From Mesorhizobium sp. B4-1-4 (GTDB taxonomy: Bacteria > Pseudomonadota > Alphaproteobacteria > Rhizobiales > Rhizobiaceae): a stretch of 64,000 nucleotides of DNA. The translations under genes were made by a program, and so were the position numbers. A model generated the notes under the pieces. It was given only the letters and a program-made list of their open reading frames with translations. It searched no databases and was not told the DNA's origin. The DNA lies in contig NZ_CP083950.1 of NCBI RefSeq assembly GCF_006439395.2, positions 6,065,001 through 6,129,000 on the forward strand, read 5' to 3'. This document shows, in pieces, positions 8,730 to 17,686 of the stretch. Each line of letters begins with the position of its first letter. Within the stretch, counting starts at the first letter, position 1.

Positions 8730-8779
8730 CGCTGAAAATCCGCGGCTGACCGTCGGTCTCGACGATTCCGCCCGACCTT

Positions 8780-8805
8780 AGAGCGGTGGCTGCGGGCGCC
8801 GCTCT
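8780..8805 (+). terminator. Possible hairpin terminator of cassette A
   Basis: AGAGCGG and CCGCTCT form a 7-bp stem with a 12-nt GC-rich loop, about 50 bp after the SBP remnant and facing the convergent M28-like gene. The T-run is poor. Confidence 0.3.
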
Positions 8806-8958
8806 TCCTGGTGAAGCAACGATTTCCAACAGGAATTTTCCAATAACGACAAGGAAGAATACCGCTGCGTCTGGGCGGGCGTGGATGTCGAGGCGGAAGG
8901 CGCCGTGTTGGCATCCACAGCAGCGGTGGCGTTAGGTCGTTATGCTGTGAACTCGATG

Positions 8959-10740
8959 TCATCCTCTCGCACTTGTATTGGACCGAGGCCTAGTTTCGAC
9001 GACTTGGTGCATTCGCAAAACATCGTCTGCCAGAGCGATTGCGTCCCTGAGGTTGGCGCAAATCCGGTTCTGCTGGCGGATAATCGTCACCCGCGCCGCC
9101 GCTTTGGTCATGTCGTCGGCATTGGCGCAAGCAGTGACGGGGGCCAGACCTGGCAGGGATGGCACGGGAAGCGCCCGATCCTGCTGAAATTGCGCGACCG
9201 AACTGTAGTCTACCGGTATGAGAAGGCGCGCCAGGCTGTTGATGAGTGAATTCGCCGGTTTGACAGGAATCGTGCCATCGACCACCGCAAGATAGAAGCG
9301 CTCAAGTTGAGCGCTGAGAGTTTCGAGCGCAGTGCGGATCGCAGAGAGGTCGCACCACCCTTTGGCGGCCTCTTCGTACCGCTCGAGCGCGGCAAGGCAG
9401 CTAGCGACTGCGGCGCGCCAATCAAATGGCAAGACCTGCGCATCGGCGATGCCCAGGACAGTAGCCAGGTACATTTTCGTATCACGTTCGAGGTTCGATC
9501 TGTCCGCCACATCGAGAAGATCAGCTTCGGTGTGCCACTCGATGTTGCCTCCGCACCCGCCTACCGCATAAAGGCCTTTCGCCCGCCGAATATCCGCGGG
9601 GATGATCGAACTCTGCTGAAGGAGCCCGGTGATTCCTATGCTTGAGAAGGAATAATCCGCACCGCGATGTGGGCGCCCTCCACTTGCTTCCAATCCGGTC
9701 GTACGCTTTATCGATGTCTTAACGTAGGCTTCGGCCTCCGCCGTCCATGCAAGTTCGCTGTATTCGCTTGCCCAGCGGCACCCCGGGCTGTCACAATTGA
9801 TTTGGGCGACGCATCCCTCGTCAAGTTCAAGCGCGAAATTGTCTGCATACCAGGTGCTGCCCGCGAATTTGCCTGTCGAATGTCCGGGCCACCATGCGAT
9901 TCGTACCGATCGCCTCGGTCTTCTTGGTGCCTGGTGCAGGACACGGGCGATTTCTAGGAGGGCTGCGGCACCCGTAGCATTGTCGCCCACCCCAACTTCC
10001 CAGGAATCGTAATGCCCATGCAGGAGTACAAATTTCTCCGGCTCGGTCTCGCCGAGGATTTCGACTACTGGAACTGGCTGCCTATGCCATCCTTCGGCCA
10101 TTTCCGTTTTGAGCATGATTGGCTCGCCAGCCGCCGCGCGCGCAATGAGTGGCAGCCCATCGACACTGTTCACCGCTCCGACAGGGATACCGGGCCTGTC
10201 GGGCATTTCAAAAACCCCAGGGCTTCCCCAAATTGAAGTACAACTTCCCCAATGCGACCGCGCACCTGGGTTGACGGCGACGAAGCCCGCAGCCCCCTTG
10301 CGTTCGAATTCCATGACCTTGCCGGGCGATGCGAAACCTTCTGAAACGACGATCTTTCCATGGATATGCCCAGCGGAAATATCGGCGTAATTGCGGTGCA
10401 TGCGTGCGGCGCGTGTTTCGGCCACCGGTGCCGGAACGTAGACGGTCGGCGCCGTTATCCCCTCCGGAATATGGTGGGAGAACACTGCGGCCTTCGCGGT
10501 GAGCCTTGCCCCCTCTTTGAGACAAACGGAGGCGCTCATAGGTATCGAGAGAAATATCTCGGCGTCATGGACGTCGACAGGGATTCCCCATGCCGAGAGC
10601 CGACGGATAATTTGCTGAGCGCCATCTCTTACATCGTCGGGCAGGCATCTGGGTTGGTTGGAGAACGCCAACACCAGATCCCAAGCATTGGCGATATCGA
10701 CCAGAGACAGCCACTTGTCGAGTTCAGTTTCGGTATTCAT
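8959..10740 (-). CDS. M28-family peptidase homologue with PA domain, catalytic acid missing
   Basis: This 593-residue protein from ATG 10740 has a protease-associated-like insert (about 120-220) followed by an M28 metallopeptidase core. The first zinc ligands are present in HGHYDSW (about 241-247), a bridging Asp in INCDSPG and a late His in EWHTEAD. Where M28 enzymes have the Glu-Glu pair, this protein reads WWPGHSTGKFAGS (from about 283). The general base and one ligand therefore appear changed, and classical peptidase activity is uncertain. No signal peptide is seen. It follows the SBP gene by about 60 bp on the same strand and probably acts on the imported compound, perhaps an amide or peptide. 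Confidence 0.75.
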   Translation of the reverse strand: MNTETELDKWLSLVDIANAWDLVLAFSNQPRCLPDDVRDGAQQIIRRLSAWGIPVDVHDAEIFLSIPMSASVCLKEGARLTAKAAVFSHHIPEGITAPTVYVPAPVAETRAARMHRNYADISAGHIHGKIVVSEGFASPGKVMEFERKGAAGFVAVNPGARSHWGSCTSIWGSPGVFEMPDRPGIPVGAVNSVDGLPLIARAAAGEPIMLKTEMAEGWHRQPVPVVEILGETEPEKFVLLHGHYDSWEVGVGDNATGAAALLEIARVLHQAPRRPRRSVRIAWWPGHSTGKFAGSTWYADNFALELDEGCVAQINCDSPGCRWASEYSELAWTAEAEAYVKTSIKRTTGLEASGGRPHRGADYSFSSIGITGLLQQSSIIPADIRRAKGLYAVGGCGGNIEWHTEADLLDVADRSNLERDTKMYLATVLGIADAQVLPFDWRAAVASCLAALERYEEAAKGWCDLSAIRTALETLSAQLERFYLAVVDGTIPVKPANSLINSLARLLIPVDYSSVAQFQQDRALPVPSLPGLAPVTACANADDMTKAAARVTIIRQQNRICANLRDAIALADDVLRMHQVVETRPRSNTSARG

Positions 10741-10802
10741 TACGTGGCTCGTTTTTTTAGCGGGAAGACCGTCCACCAAAGTCCGGTGGTTCTTCTATTC
10801 GC

Positions 10803-12059
10803 TCAGTTCGGCATAAGCTTGGCGATGTCGCGCACCATCTTGGGCATGACTTCCTCGGGCGTGCGCTTCAGTGAAACAACAGACTGCACGTAATCCCGGA
10901 AGACGTTAGAGGCCTTGAGACCATTCGCGCCCGCGAAAGCATCCCAACGAGTAATGAAACGGACTTCGCTTGCTGCAGTGCGCTGGTTCGGGTTCTGCTT
11001 GTAATAGTCCCCGAGCAGCTCTGGCTCATTAAGAGCGATGGTATTTACGGGAGTATAGCCGGTGTCCTTGACCATGATTGTCTGCCCTACGGGACCGGTT
11101 GCGAACTTGATGAACTTCCAAGCGGCTACTTGCTTGACGGGGTCCTTGGTAAACATGAAAATGCCATTGCCACCTGCGGGAAGACGGCCGTTTTCGGACA
11201 TCGGCCAAGGTGCCGTCTCGAGCTTGAATTGACTGGCTGCCTGCTGCTCAAGTTTGGCCAGATGGCTGCTGGAGGTCGAAAGGATCCCGAGAGTGCCAGC
11301 TGCAAATGCCTGACGGGCCTGATCGAGGGAAATATCCAACTGGCCGGCCTCGCCGAATCTGTGCATAAGCTGCAGCATTTCCATCCCTGCGGGACTATCA
11401 AACGTGATCGACTTGCCGTCTGCGCTCAGCAGCTTGCCACCTAGGCTTGTGATCAGGGCTGTCGTTGTCCAGTTCGAACTGTGGTTATAGTAGCTGAAAT
11501 AGATTCCGAGTGTCTTGTCGGAGAGCGCGTCGATTTTCTTGGCAAGGTCAATGATCCCTTCCCAATTCGTGGGGAAGTGCTCTGGATCTCCCCCAGCCTG
11601 CTTTACCAGCTCTGGGTTGTAGTAGATGATCGGAATTGAAATGGCGAAGGGCAAGCAATAGGTCAGGCCATTGAAGCGACAGGTATCGACAAGTGACGAC
11701 GAATAGCCTTGGCCTTCGAGGTCGGCTTCGCCTGGGAGGAATTTGTCAATCGGCTGTGCCATCTTATTGTCTGTCAGAACGTCGATACGATTCACGCTCT
11801 GGAACGCTACATCCGGAAGCTCGTGAGTGATGTTGCCGCGCAGAAGTGTCTGAAGCAATTGGTCATAATCGTTGGCGGCGGGCTGGAGTTTGATCTGAAT
11901 GTCAGGGTTTTGCTTCATGAATTCGTTGGCAACGGCCTGGTAGACTTCCGGATGATTGGCATGGGCAAGGGAAATAGTCACGTTCTCGGCGGCTTGGGTG
12001 GCAGCCGCGCCGACCAAGGCGAGGAGCGACGCAGAGAGGAGGGCTTTTAAGGTGTGCAT
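10803..12059 (-). CDS. ABC transporter solute-binding protein, family 1 (cassette B)
   Basis: This 418-residue protein has a signal peptide ending near AAATQAAENV. It shows the class features LPDVAFQS, YCLPFAISIPIIYYNPELV, AAGTLGILSTSSSHL and AAWKFIKFATGPVGQTIMV. It is a paralogue of the SBPs at 3921 and 26408. It lies on the same strand as, and downstream of, the only intact permease/ATPase set in the island, separated from it by the deacylase gene. It is therefore the most likely native partner of that transporter. Confidence 0.87.
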   Translation of the reverse strand: MHTLKALLSASLLALVGAAATQAAENVTISLAHANHPEVYQAVANEFMKQNPDIQIKLQPAANDYDQLLQTLLRGNITHELPDVAFQSVNRIDVLTDNKMAQPIDKFLPGEADLEGQGYSSSLVDTCRFNGLTYCLPFAISIPIIYYNPELVKQAGGDPEHFPTNWEGIIDLAKKIDALSDKTLGIYFSYYNHSSNWTTTALITSLGGKLLSADGKSITFDSPAGMEMLQLMHRFGEAGQLDISLDQARQAFAAGTLGILSTSSSHLAKLEQQAASQFKLETAPWPMSENGRLPAGGNGIFMFTKDPVKQVAAWKFIKFATGPVGQTIMVKDTGYTPVNTIALNEPELLGDYYKQNPNQRTAASEVRFITRWDAFAGANGLKASNVFRDYVQSVVSLKRTPEEVMPKMVRDIAKLMPN

Positions 12060-12189
12060 GAGTTTTGTCCCGTGATGAATTGAGATAGGTTGCTTAGGCG
12101 TGAGGCAAAGCCGCGATCCTTTTCGCCGCGAAAATGGTCATCCGCGGTTTGCGATATCGGGTTCGCGTACTGCGGAAGGGAACGGCGCA

Positions 12190-13203
12190 TCAATTGTCCA
12201 GGCGCGTGCCCGTAGTGAACAGACAATCACCGATCTTGGTACGTGCTGGCGCACGACGCTTGAGGACGGTTCCGCCCATCTTAAACCTGACGATTTCGGG
12301 CTCCCGCCAAGGTGTTTCGGTAAAATGGATCGCCCCTGCAACATCGCCGTCCGCAACCGTCTGACCGAGTTTGACGTAAGGCTCAAACACACCCGTCGCT
12401 AACGCGTAGACAAAGTCTCGGGCGGGATGGCGCCGATAGAATTGCGAAACAGGTGGAACGTCTTCGTGCCCATCACCTGCGAGCACACCCACATGCCTTA
12501 ACAGGCGTGGCAATCCACTTTCGGCCGAGCGAAATGCATCCACTGAAAACGCTCCAGCACCGCCCAACTCGGTCGACATGTGTCCAACCCCCAAGCGCCG
12601 GCATGATCCCAGAAGCCGCAGATCCCCTCCCATCAGACCTTCGATCAGGATCGAATTCGGCATGGCGAAGGCTTTCAGGAATCCGATTGCTTCTTCGCGC
12701 AGCGCAGGCTCGTCCGGCGCTACTAGGTGCGCCGCCGGGATATACTCGGAAGAATATCCCCCAGAATGAAAGTCAAAACAGTAGCGAACCTCGGGCAAAA
12801 GGATACTGTCAATGAAATGCGCGATCATCTGGGTCGGGGTGCCATTCGGGTCTCCGGGGAACAACCGGTTAAGGTTCCCCCCGTCAATCGGTGATACGCG
12901 ATGTCCCGCGGCAACCGCGGGTGCATTTACGCCCGGCAAGATGATGATTCTGCCCCTTATCTTTTCGATCGGTGCATTGCGCAGGAACTTCATCAGAAGA
13001 ACCTGGCCCTCATATTCGTCCCCATGGTTGCCCGCCATCAGGAGGACGCTCGGCCCATCACCGTTGCGGACAACTGAAATTGGAACAGGGATCCAGCCAT
13101 AACCGGAATCGTTGGTAGAATGGGGAACGCGCAGATAGCCATGCTGAACGCCCTCCTTTTCAAGATTCACGTCGGTCCACACTCGGGTTGCTGTGTTCGT
13201 CAT
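12190..13203 (-). CDS. Succinylglutamate desuccinylase/aspartoacylase-family deacylase (cassette B)
   Basis: This zinc carboxypeptidase-fold deacylase has 337 residues from ATG 13203. The zinc site is visible in AGNHGDEYEG (HxxE) and FDFHSGG, and the substrate-binding motif in GGNLNRLFPG. Family members remove acyl groups from amino acids (AstE, aspartoacylase, DoeB). The paralogue at 24161 has the same motifs. The open frame continues upstream to 13332, but that extra stretch looks like the tail of a dead aminotransferase gene, so the first Met of the family core is preferred. I infer N-deacylation of the imported compound before transamination. Confidence 0.82.
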   Translation of the reverse strand: MTNTATRVWTDVNLEKEGVQHGYLRVPHSTNDSGYGWIPVPISVVRNGDGPSVLLMAGNHGDEYEGQVLLMKFLRNAPIEKIRGRIIILPGVNAPAVAAGHRVSPIDGGNLNRLFPGDPNGTPTQMIAHFIDSILLPEVRYCFDFHSGGYSSEYIPAAHLVAPDEPALREEAIGFLKAFAMPNSILIEGLMGGDLRLLGSCRRLGVGHMSTELGGAGAFSVDAFRSAESGLPRLLRHVGVLAGDGHEDVPPVSQFYRRHPARDFVYALATGVFEPYVKLGQTVADGDVAGAIHFTETPWREPEIVRFKMGGTVLKRRAPARTKIGDCLFTTGTRLDN

Positions 13204-13204
13204 C

Positions 13205-13400
13205 TTTTTTCCATAGTTTGGCGGGGTGCTTTCAGACGCTTGCAGAAGTATTTCAGTGATCAGGCCGACCAAGGCACTGGTTGCCGGTACCGGTTGCTGG
13301 CGTGGATTCGGACCTCCGATCCAGATCTGCACCGCACGCCCGCAACTGCGCGCGAACGTGTTCTGGCCGTTGACGGGTGTGCCCCAGCCGTGGCCGAGCC
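13205..13400 (-). pseudogene. Possible 3' remnant of an aminotransferase gene
   Basis: In the 290-bp gap between the permease stop and the deacylase start, the minus strand encodes RAVQIWIGGPNPRQ and then a helix ending in EILLQA. This aligns with the C-terminal end of the aminotransferase at 5238 (AIRIVLGSPRNQ, then AVLKAA). In cassette C an aminotransferase sits exactly here, behind permease 2. I infer that cassette B once had the same order. Similarity is short and imperfect. Confidence 0.4.
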
Positions 13401-13493
13401 CGGCTCGTCGCTATGGACGGGATTCGACACACCCAGGATTTGGGTCGATCCGATGCCGATCTAAAGGACTCAAGAATTGCGGCGTGCTGAGGC

Positions 13494-14342
13494 TCACTTC
13501 ACGGCTCCACCTGTGAGGCCCTCGACGAACCATCGTTGAGCGCAGAGGAATGCGATGATGAGGGGGGCGACGACGATGGTGGAGGCGGCCATGAGCGGCC
13601 CGTAGTCGTTGCCGGCCTCCTCGTTCTTGAAGGCCATGATGCCGAGCGGCGGCGGCATCAGGTTCTGGTCTCTGACCGCGATCAGCGGCCAGAACAGGCT
13701 GTTCCAGTGGCCGACGACCGAGAAGATGGCGAAGGCGATGATGGCCGGCAGCGCCATCGGCACCATGATCCTCCAGACGATGGCAAGCTCCGAGAGCCCA
13801 TCGAGGCGGGCGGCCTGGACGACGTCGTCGGGGATGGTCTTGAAGAACTGCCTGAACAGGAAGATGCCGAAGGGCGAGACGATGTAGGGGAAGATCAGGG
13901 CGGCATAGGTGTTGAGGATGCCGAGCTGGTAGCCGAGGATGAACAGCGGCAGCGACAGCACCTCGTGCGGCAGGATCAGCGCGATCAGCACCAGCGCGAA
14001 CAGCAGCTTCTTGCCGGGGAAGTCGAGCTTGGCCAGCGCATAGGCCGCCGGCGCGCAGACGAGGATCTGGGCGATGACGATCATGGCGCAGACGAAGAGC
14101 CCGTTCAGCATGTATTGCGGCAGCGGGGCCGCGGTCAGCGCCCTGGTGTAGTTCTCGATGCCGTAGAACTGCTGCGGCCAGAAGGAGAAGGAGGCGCGGA
14201 AGATCTCGCCCGGCGGTTTGATCGACAGCGACACCATCCACACGAAGGGGACCAGGATCAGCGCGCCGGTGGTCAGCAGGGCGGCATGACGCAGGATGGC
14301 GGACGGGGCGGAGAGCCCAGGGGTGGCGTGGTGCGTGCTCAT
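13494..14342 (-). CDS. Carbohydrate-type ABC transporter permease (MalG/UgpE class)
   Basis: This 282-residue inner-membrane protein has six predicted membrane segments and the EAA loop DVVQAARLDGLSELAIVWRI for contact with the ATPase. Start ATG 14342 overlaps the stop of the upstream permease by 4 bp (ATGA). The ending RWFVEGLTGGAVK is typical of the family. Together with the permease at 14339 and the ATPase at 15304 it is the only complete translocator in the first 30 kb, where three related SBP genes are found. Confidence 0.9.
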   Translation of the reverse strand: MSTHHATPGLSAPSAILRHAALLTTGALILVPFVWMVSLSIKPPGEIFRASFSFWPQQFYGIENYTRALTAAPLPQYMLNGLFVCAMIVIAQILVCAPAAYALAKLDFPGKKLLFALVLIALILPHEVLSLPLFILGYQLGILNTYAALIFPYIVSPFGIFLFRQFFKTIPDDVVQAARLDGLSELAIVWRIMVPMALPAIIAFAIFSVVGHWNSLFWPLIAVRDQNLMPPPLGIMAFKNEEAGNDYGPLMAASTIVVAPLIIAFLCAQRWFVEGLTGGAVK

Positions 14343-15307
14343 TGATAGTGAACCCTCTTGTCCATCACGCGGGCCTGGATCAGCGTCAGCGCCACCACGA
14401 TGCAGAGAAAGACGACGGCGACCGAGGCGCCGTAGCCGGTGCGCAGATATTCGAAGCTCTCGCGGTAGAGCGTGTAGAGCAGCATCTCGGAGGCATGCCC
14501 CGGCCCGCCCTGGGTGAGGATCTGCACGGTGTCGAAGGTCTCGAAGGCTTTCAGCGCCACGACGATGAAGACGAACATGGTGACCGGTCCGAGCATCGGT
14601 AGCGTCACGGTTCTGAGCCGGTCGAGCCACAGGTCGGCGCCGTCGATGTCGGCGGCGTCGTAGAGGTCCTGCGGGATCGACTTCAGCCCGGCCAGGAACA
14701 GCACCATGGCATAGCCGAGGTTCTGCCAGATGCCGATGACGGCGAGCACCGGCAAGACCGTGTTCTCGTCCCGCAGCCAGTTGGCGGTCGGCAATCCGAT
14801 GGCGACGAGCGTCTGGTTGACGAGGCCGATGGTGGGATGAAGCAGCGCCTCCCAGGCGATCGCCATGGCCGTCAGCGTCGCCATGAACGGCAGGAAGTGG
14901 ACGGCGCGATAGAAGGCTCGGCATGACTTGCCGCTTTCGATCAGCAGCGCGATCGCCAGGCCGAGCACGATCGTGCCGGGCACGACGATGACGACGTAAA
15001 GGATGGTGTTGACGAAGGAAGCGCGAAAACCCTCGTCGGAAAGCACCTCGCGGAAGTTGCCAAGCCCGACGAAGGCGAGCGAGCTGGCGCCGAACTGCCA
15101 GTCGGTGAGCGCAATCAGGAAGACGGCGAAGACCGGCAGGAAGAACAGCGTGACGAGCAGGACGAGCGCGGGCCCGGCCAGCGACCAGGCGGCAAGGGCT
15201 TCGGCAATGCGCCGGTTGCGCAGCGCCTTGCGGGCCGAAGGGCTGATGGCGGCATTGGGGCTTGGGGAAACAGCCCGATCCGATGCCGCCGATGTGGAAA
15301 CGCTCAT
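14339..15307 (-). CDS. Carbohydrate-type ABC transporter permease (MalF/UgpA class)
   Basis: This 322-residue membrane protein has six core segments and an EAA loop (DLYDAADIDGADLWLDRLRT). TQGGPGHASEML is the usual signature of this class. It overlaps both neighbours by 4 bp, so the three genes are translationally coupled. Its last 30 codons recur, damaged, inside the fossil operon at 28896-29375. Confidence 0.9.
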   Translation of the reverse strand: MSVSTSAASDRAVSPSPNAAISPSARKALRNRRIAEALAAWSLAGPALVLLVTLFFLPVFAVFLIALTDWQFGASSLAFVGLGNFREVLSDEGFRASFVNTILYVVIVVPGTIVLGLAIALLIESGKSCRAFYRAVHFLPFMATLTAMAIAWEALLHPTIGLVNQTLVAIGLPTANWLRDENTVLPVLAVIGIWQNLGYAMVLFLAGLKSIPQDLYDAADIDGADLWLDRLRTVTLPMLGPVTMFVFIVVALKAFETFDTVQILTQGGPGHASEMLLYTLYRESFEYLRTGYGASVAVVFLCIVVALTLIQARVMDKRVHYQ

Positions 15308-16479
15308 TGCTGACGCTCCTTCATGCGCAGCACGGTCGCGCTTGCAGGGTCATGCGACCGCAGGCGCCCGCCATCGGCGCCGAACATCAACAGCCGCTCC
15401 GGCTTGACGCCGAGATGCAGGGTCTGGCCCGAGGTGATGTGCGGGGCGCGTTCGGCAAGCAGACGCGCGATGATGGGATGATCGGCGCCCGGAACATCGA
15501 GATGGACGAAAAGGTCGGAGCCCATGTGCTCGACCAGACGCACCGAACCGGTCAGCACGTTCTGCCCGGCGGCCTCGACGAGGTGGAAGGCTTCCGGCCG
15601 GATGCCGAGTGTCAGGGTTGCGCCTTGTGCAAGACCGGAAGTCACCGAGAAGCTCGTGCCGGCCGTATCCGCCAGCGCGCCGTCCTTCAGCTTCGCCTCC
15701 AGGAGATTGATCTTCGGCGAGCCGATGAACTCGGCCACACGCCGGTCGTCCGGGTCGGCATAGATCTGCTGCGGCGGCGCCACCTGCAACAGCTCGCCGT
15801 CGAGCATCACCGCCACCCGGTCCGACATGGTCATGGCTTCCGCCTGGTCATGGGTGACATAGACGAAGGTGACGCCGAGGCGCTTGTGCAGCTCCTTGAT
15901 CTCGGCGCGCATCTGCACCCTGAGCTTGGCATCCAGGTTCGACAGCGGCTCGTCCATCAGGAACACCGCCGGCTGGCGCACCATCGCCCGTCCCACGGCG
16001 ACGCGCTGGCGCTGGCCGCCCGACAATTGCCCCGGCTTGCGGCCAAGCAGGTGCCCGATACCGAGCGCCTTGGCGGTGCGGGTAACCTCCCGCTCGATCT
16101 CCGCGCCAACCGCTTTCGTGCTCGGCAGCAACCGGCCGACCAGTGGCAGCCGCTGCCAGGCCGACAGCCGCCGCATCCTGAGCGGCAGGCCCATGTTCTG
16201 CGCCACCGTCATGTGCGGATAAAGCGCATAGGACTGGAACACCATGGCCACGTCGCGCCGCTTCGGCCGCACCCCGTCGACCACCCGCTCGCCGATCGCG
16301 ATCGACCCACCCGTCTGCACCTCGAGGCCCGCCAATATCCTCAGCAACGTCGACTTACCACAGCCCGACGGACCCAGCAGCGTCAGAAACTCGCCATCGG
16401 CAATCGCAAGCGATACATCGCGAAGCACCGACGTTGAACCGAAGGATTTTGATATTTTCTCGATGGTGATGGCAGCCAT
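15304..16479 (-). CDS. ABC transporter ATPase, UgpC/MsmK class
   Basis: This 391-residue ATPase has Walker A GPSGCGKST, the ABC signature LSGGQRQR, Walker B VFLMDEP and the switch His in VTHDQAEAMT. The C-terminal TOBE regulatory domain covers about residues 240-380. It is the first gene of the leftward operon, divergent from the LysR gene, and a TGTTAC/GTGACA palindrome lies between them. Damaged copies of its 5' end lie at 1-328, 20303-20370 and 29100-29375. ATPases of this class can serve several SBP/permease systems, which fits the three SBPs here. Confidence 0.92.
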   Translation of the reverse strand: MAAITIEKISKSFGSTSVLRDVSLAIADGEFLTLLGPSGCGKSTLLRILAGLEVQTGGSIAIGERVVDGVRPKRRDVAMVFQSYALYPHMTVAQNMGLPLRMRRLSAWQRLPLVGRLLPSTKAVGAEIEREVTRTAKALGIGHLLGRKPGQLSGGQRQRVAVGRAMVRQPAVFLMDEPLSNLDAKLRVQMRAEIKELHKRLGVTFVYVTHDQAEAMTMSDRVAVMLDGELLQVAPPQQIYADPDDRRVAEFIGSPKINLLEAKLKDGALADTAGTSFSVTSGLAQGATLTLGIRPEAFHLVEAAGQNVLTGSVRLVEHMGSDLFVHLDVPGADHPIIARLLAERAPHITSGQTLHLGVKPERLLMFGADGGRLRSHDPASATVLRMKERQQ

Positions 16480-16561
16480 GGGGCATGTCCTCGTTTGTTC
16501 GACGACCGCAGAGCAGCCGCCTTCGAAACTCGATTATAGATGGCGACCAATTGTCCGGTTT

Positions 16562-16579
16562 TGTTACACGGCTGTGACA
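16562..16579. promoter_or_regulatory. Candidate LysR operator in the divergent ATPase/palR spacer
   Basis: TGTTACACGGCTGTGACA is an imperfect palindrome (TGTTAC/GTGACA) with an inner CAC-GGCT-GTG repeat, lying between the divergent ATPase and LysR genes. The same 18 bases, one half-site variant apart, recur inverted at 20184-20201. That recurrence marks a duplicated control region. Confidence 0.5.
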
Positions 16580-16647
16580 AGCATCGAATATTGCGATGGT
16601 ATGACCGCGATTCAGGATGGACCGCCGGACGGGCTCAGGAGGCGAAT

Positions 16648-17559
16648 TTGAACGAGCAAAGAGACCTTTCACTCAACGCGGTGCGCGCCTTCTTGCAGGT
16701 GGCTCGCGACAATAGTGTTACGCGCGCCTCCAAGACGCTCGGGATTACCCAGAGTTCGGTGAGCCGCCATATCGCGGTGCTGGAGGAATATTTTGGAGCG
16801 AAACTCCTCGATCGGCGCGGCCGCCGAAGCCAGTTGACGGACTTCGGCCGCCTGTTCGCCGATTCCGTTGCCGAACCGCTCGACACGATCCTGTTTACCG
16901 CCAAGCGGATGCGCCGCAACGGTAGCAAGGATGCCAACCGTCTCGTTGTGCGAACCTCGCTTGCTACCTTCGCATATACGGTTCTTATTCCCAATTTGCG
17001 TGAGTTCTCGAGGGAAATGGGTGGTGTCACGGTCGACGTCATCAGCACCTTGTCTGCCCCCGCGTCGACCGACAGCTTCGACGTGCTCCTAACGCGCGAC
17101 CTAATGTTGACCGAACCCGCCGACCGCTGGGACATCTATGACGAGCAACTCGTTTGTGTCGGCGCGCCCGACTGCGTCGCCGGAAGGGGACTCAAGGCTT
17201 TGCGAACCACGCCCGTAATCGCGGTCACCTCCCGCCCCGATATTCTGCCGACATGGCTGCGCGGCCTTGATTTGAAGACCTCAGATATCACCTCTGGCGC
17301 CCGCTACGATCACCATTATCTGGCCTTGCCGGCGGTGACGACGGGACAAAGTCTCTTGGTAACGCCGAATATCATTGTTGCAGAACTGATCAAACAGGGT
17401 CTTCTGGAAGTGCTCCCCGGATCACGCGCGCCAAGCGGTATGCAATATCGGGCCTATGCCATCGACCGCAGCAGCAATCTGGATGTCGCCCACGCCTTTT
17501 GCCGCTGGCTCACCCGACTTTGCCGGAAGATGACAGAGGAAGATGCAGGCCCCAAATGA
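16648..17559 (+). CDS. LysR-family regulator, PalR-like
   Basis: This 303-residue protein has an N-terminal winged HTH (about 7-65; ASKTLGITQSSVSRHIAVLE) and a LysR effector domain (about 90-295). Start TTG 16648 is chosen because AGGAGG lies at 16637-16642 and the family HTH begins right after it; upstream ATGs at 16540 and 16600 have no ribosome site. It precedes an aminotransferase and a phosphonopyruvate hydrolase, the same neighbourhood as PalR of the phosphonoalanine operon known from Variovorax sp. Pal2. It probably activates that operon and the divergent transporter. Confidence 0.8.
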   Translation: MNEQRDLSLNAVRAFLQVARDNSVTRASKTLGITQSSVSRHIAVLEEYFGAKLLDRRGRRSQLTDFGRLFADSVAEPLDTILFTAKRMRRNGSKDANRLVVRTSLATFAYTVLIPNLREFSREMGGVTVDVISTLSAPASTDSFDVLLTRDLMLTEPADRWDIYDEQLVCVGAPDCVAGRGLKALRTTPVIAVTSRPDILPTWLRGLDLKTSDITSGARYDHHYLALPAVTTGQSLLVTPNIIVAELIKQGLLEVLPGSRAPSGMQYRAYAIDRSSNLDVAHAFCRWLTRLCRKMTEEDAGPK

Positions 17560-17686
17560 GGCGCAGGGCTCAGGAAGCATCGCAATAAGCGATCATTTAG
17601 CCTGCTTTACGCGATGCCGAAGCTGGCGGCCGGTAGGTGGCTTGGCTAGGTCTCGGCCGCAACTCGGTGCCACGAGGAGAGTTTAC

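Noticed and set aside
13536..14345. 269-codon frame antisense to the MalG-type permease, extremely rich in Asp, Gly and Glu
   Set aside because: Composition is that of an antisense shadow of a membrane protein gene in high G+C DNA.
15262..16437. 391-codon frame antisense to the ABC ATPase
   Set aside because: His/Arg-rich shadow; the ATPase on the other strand has every expected motif.
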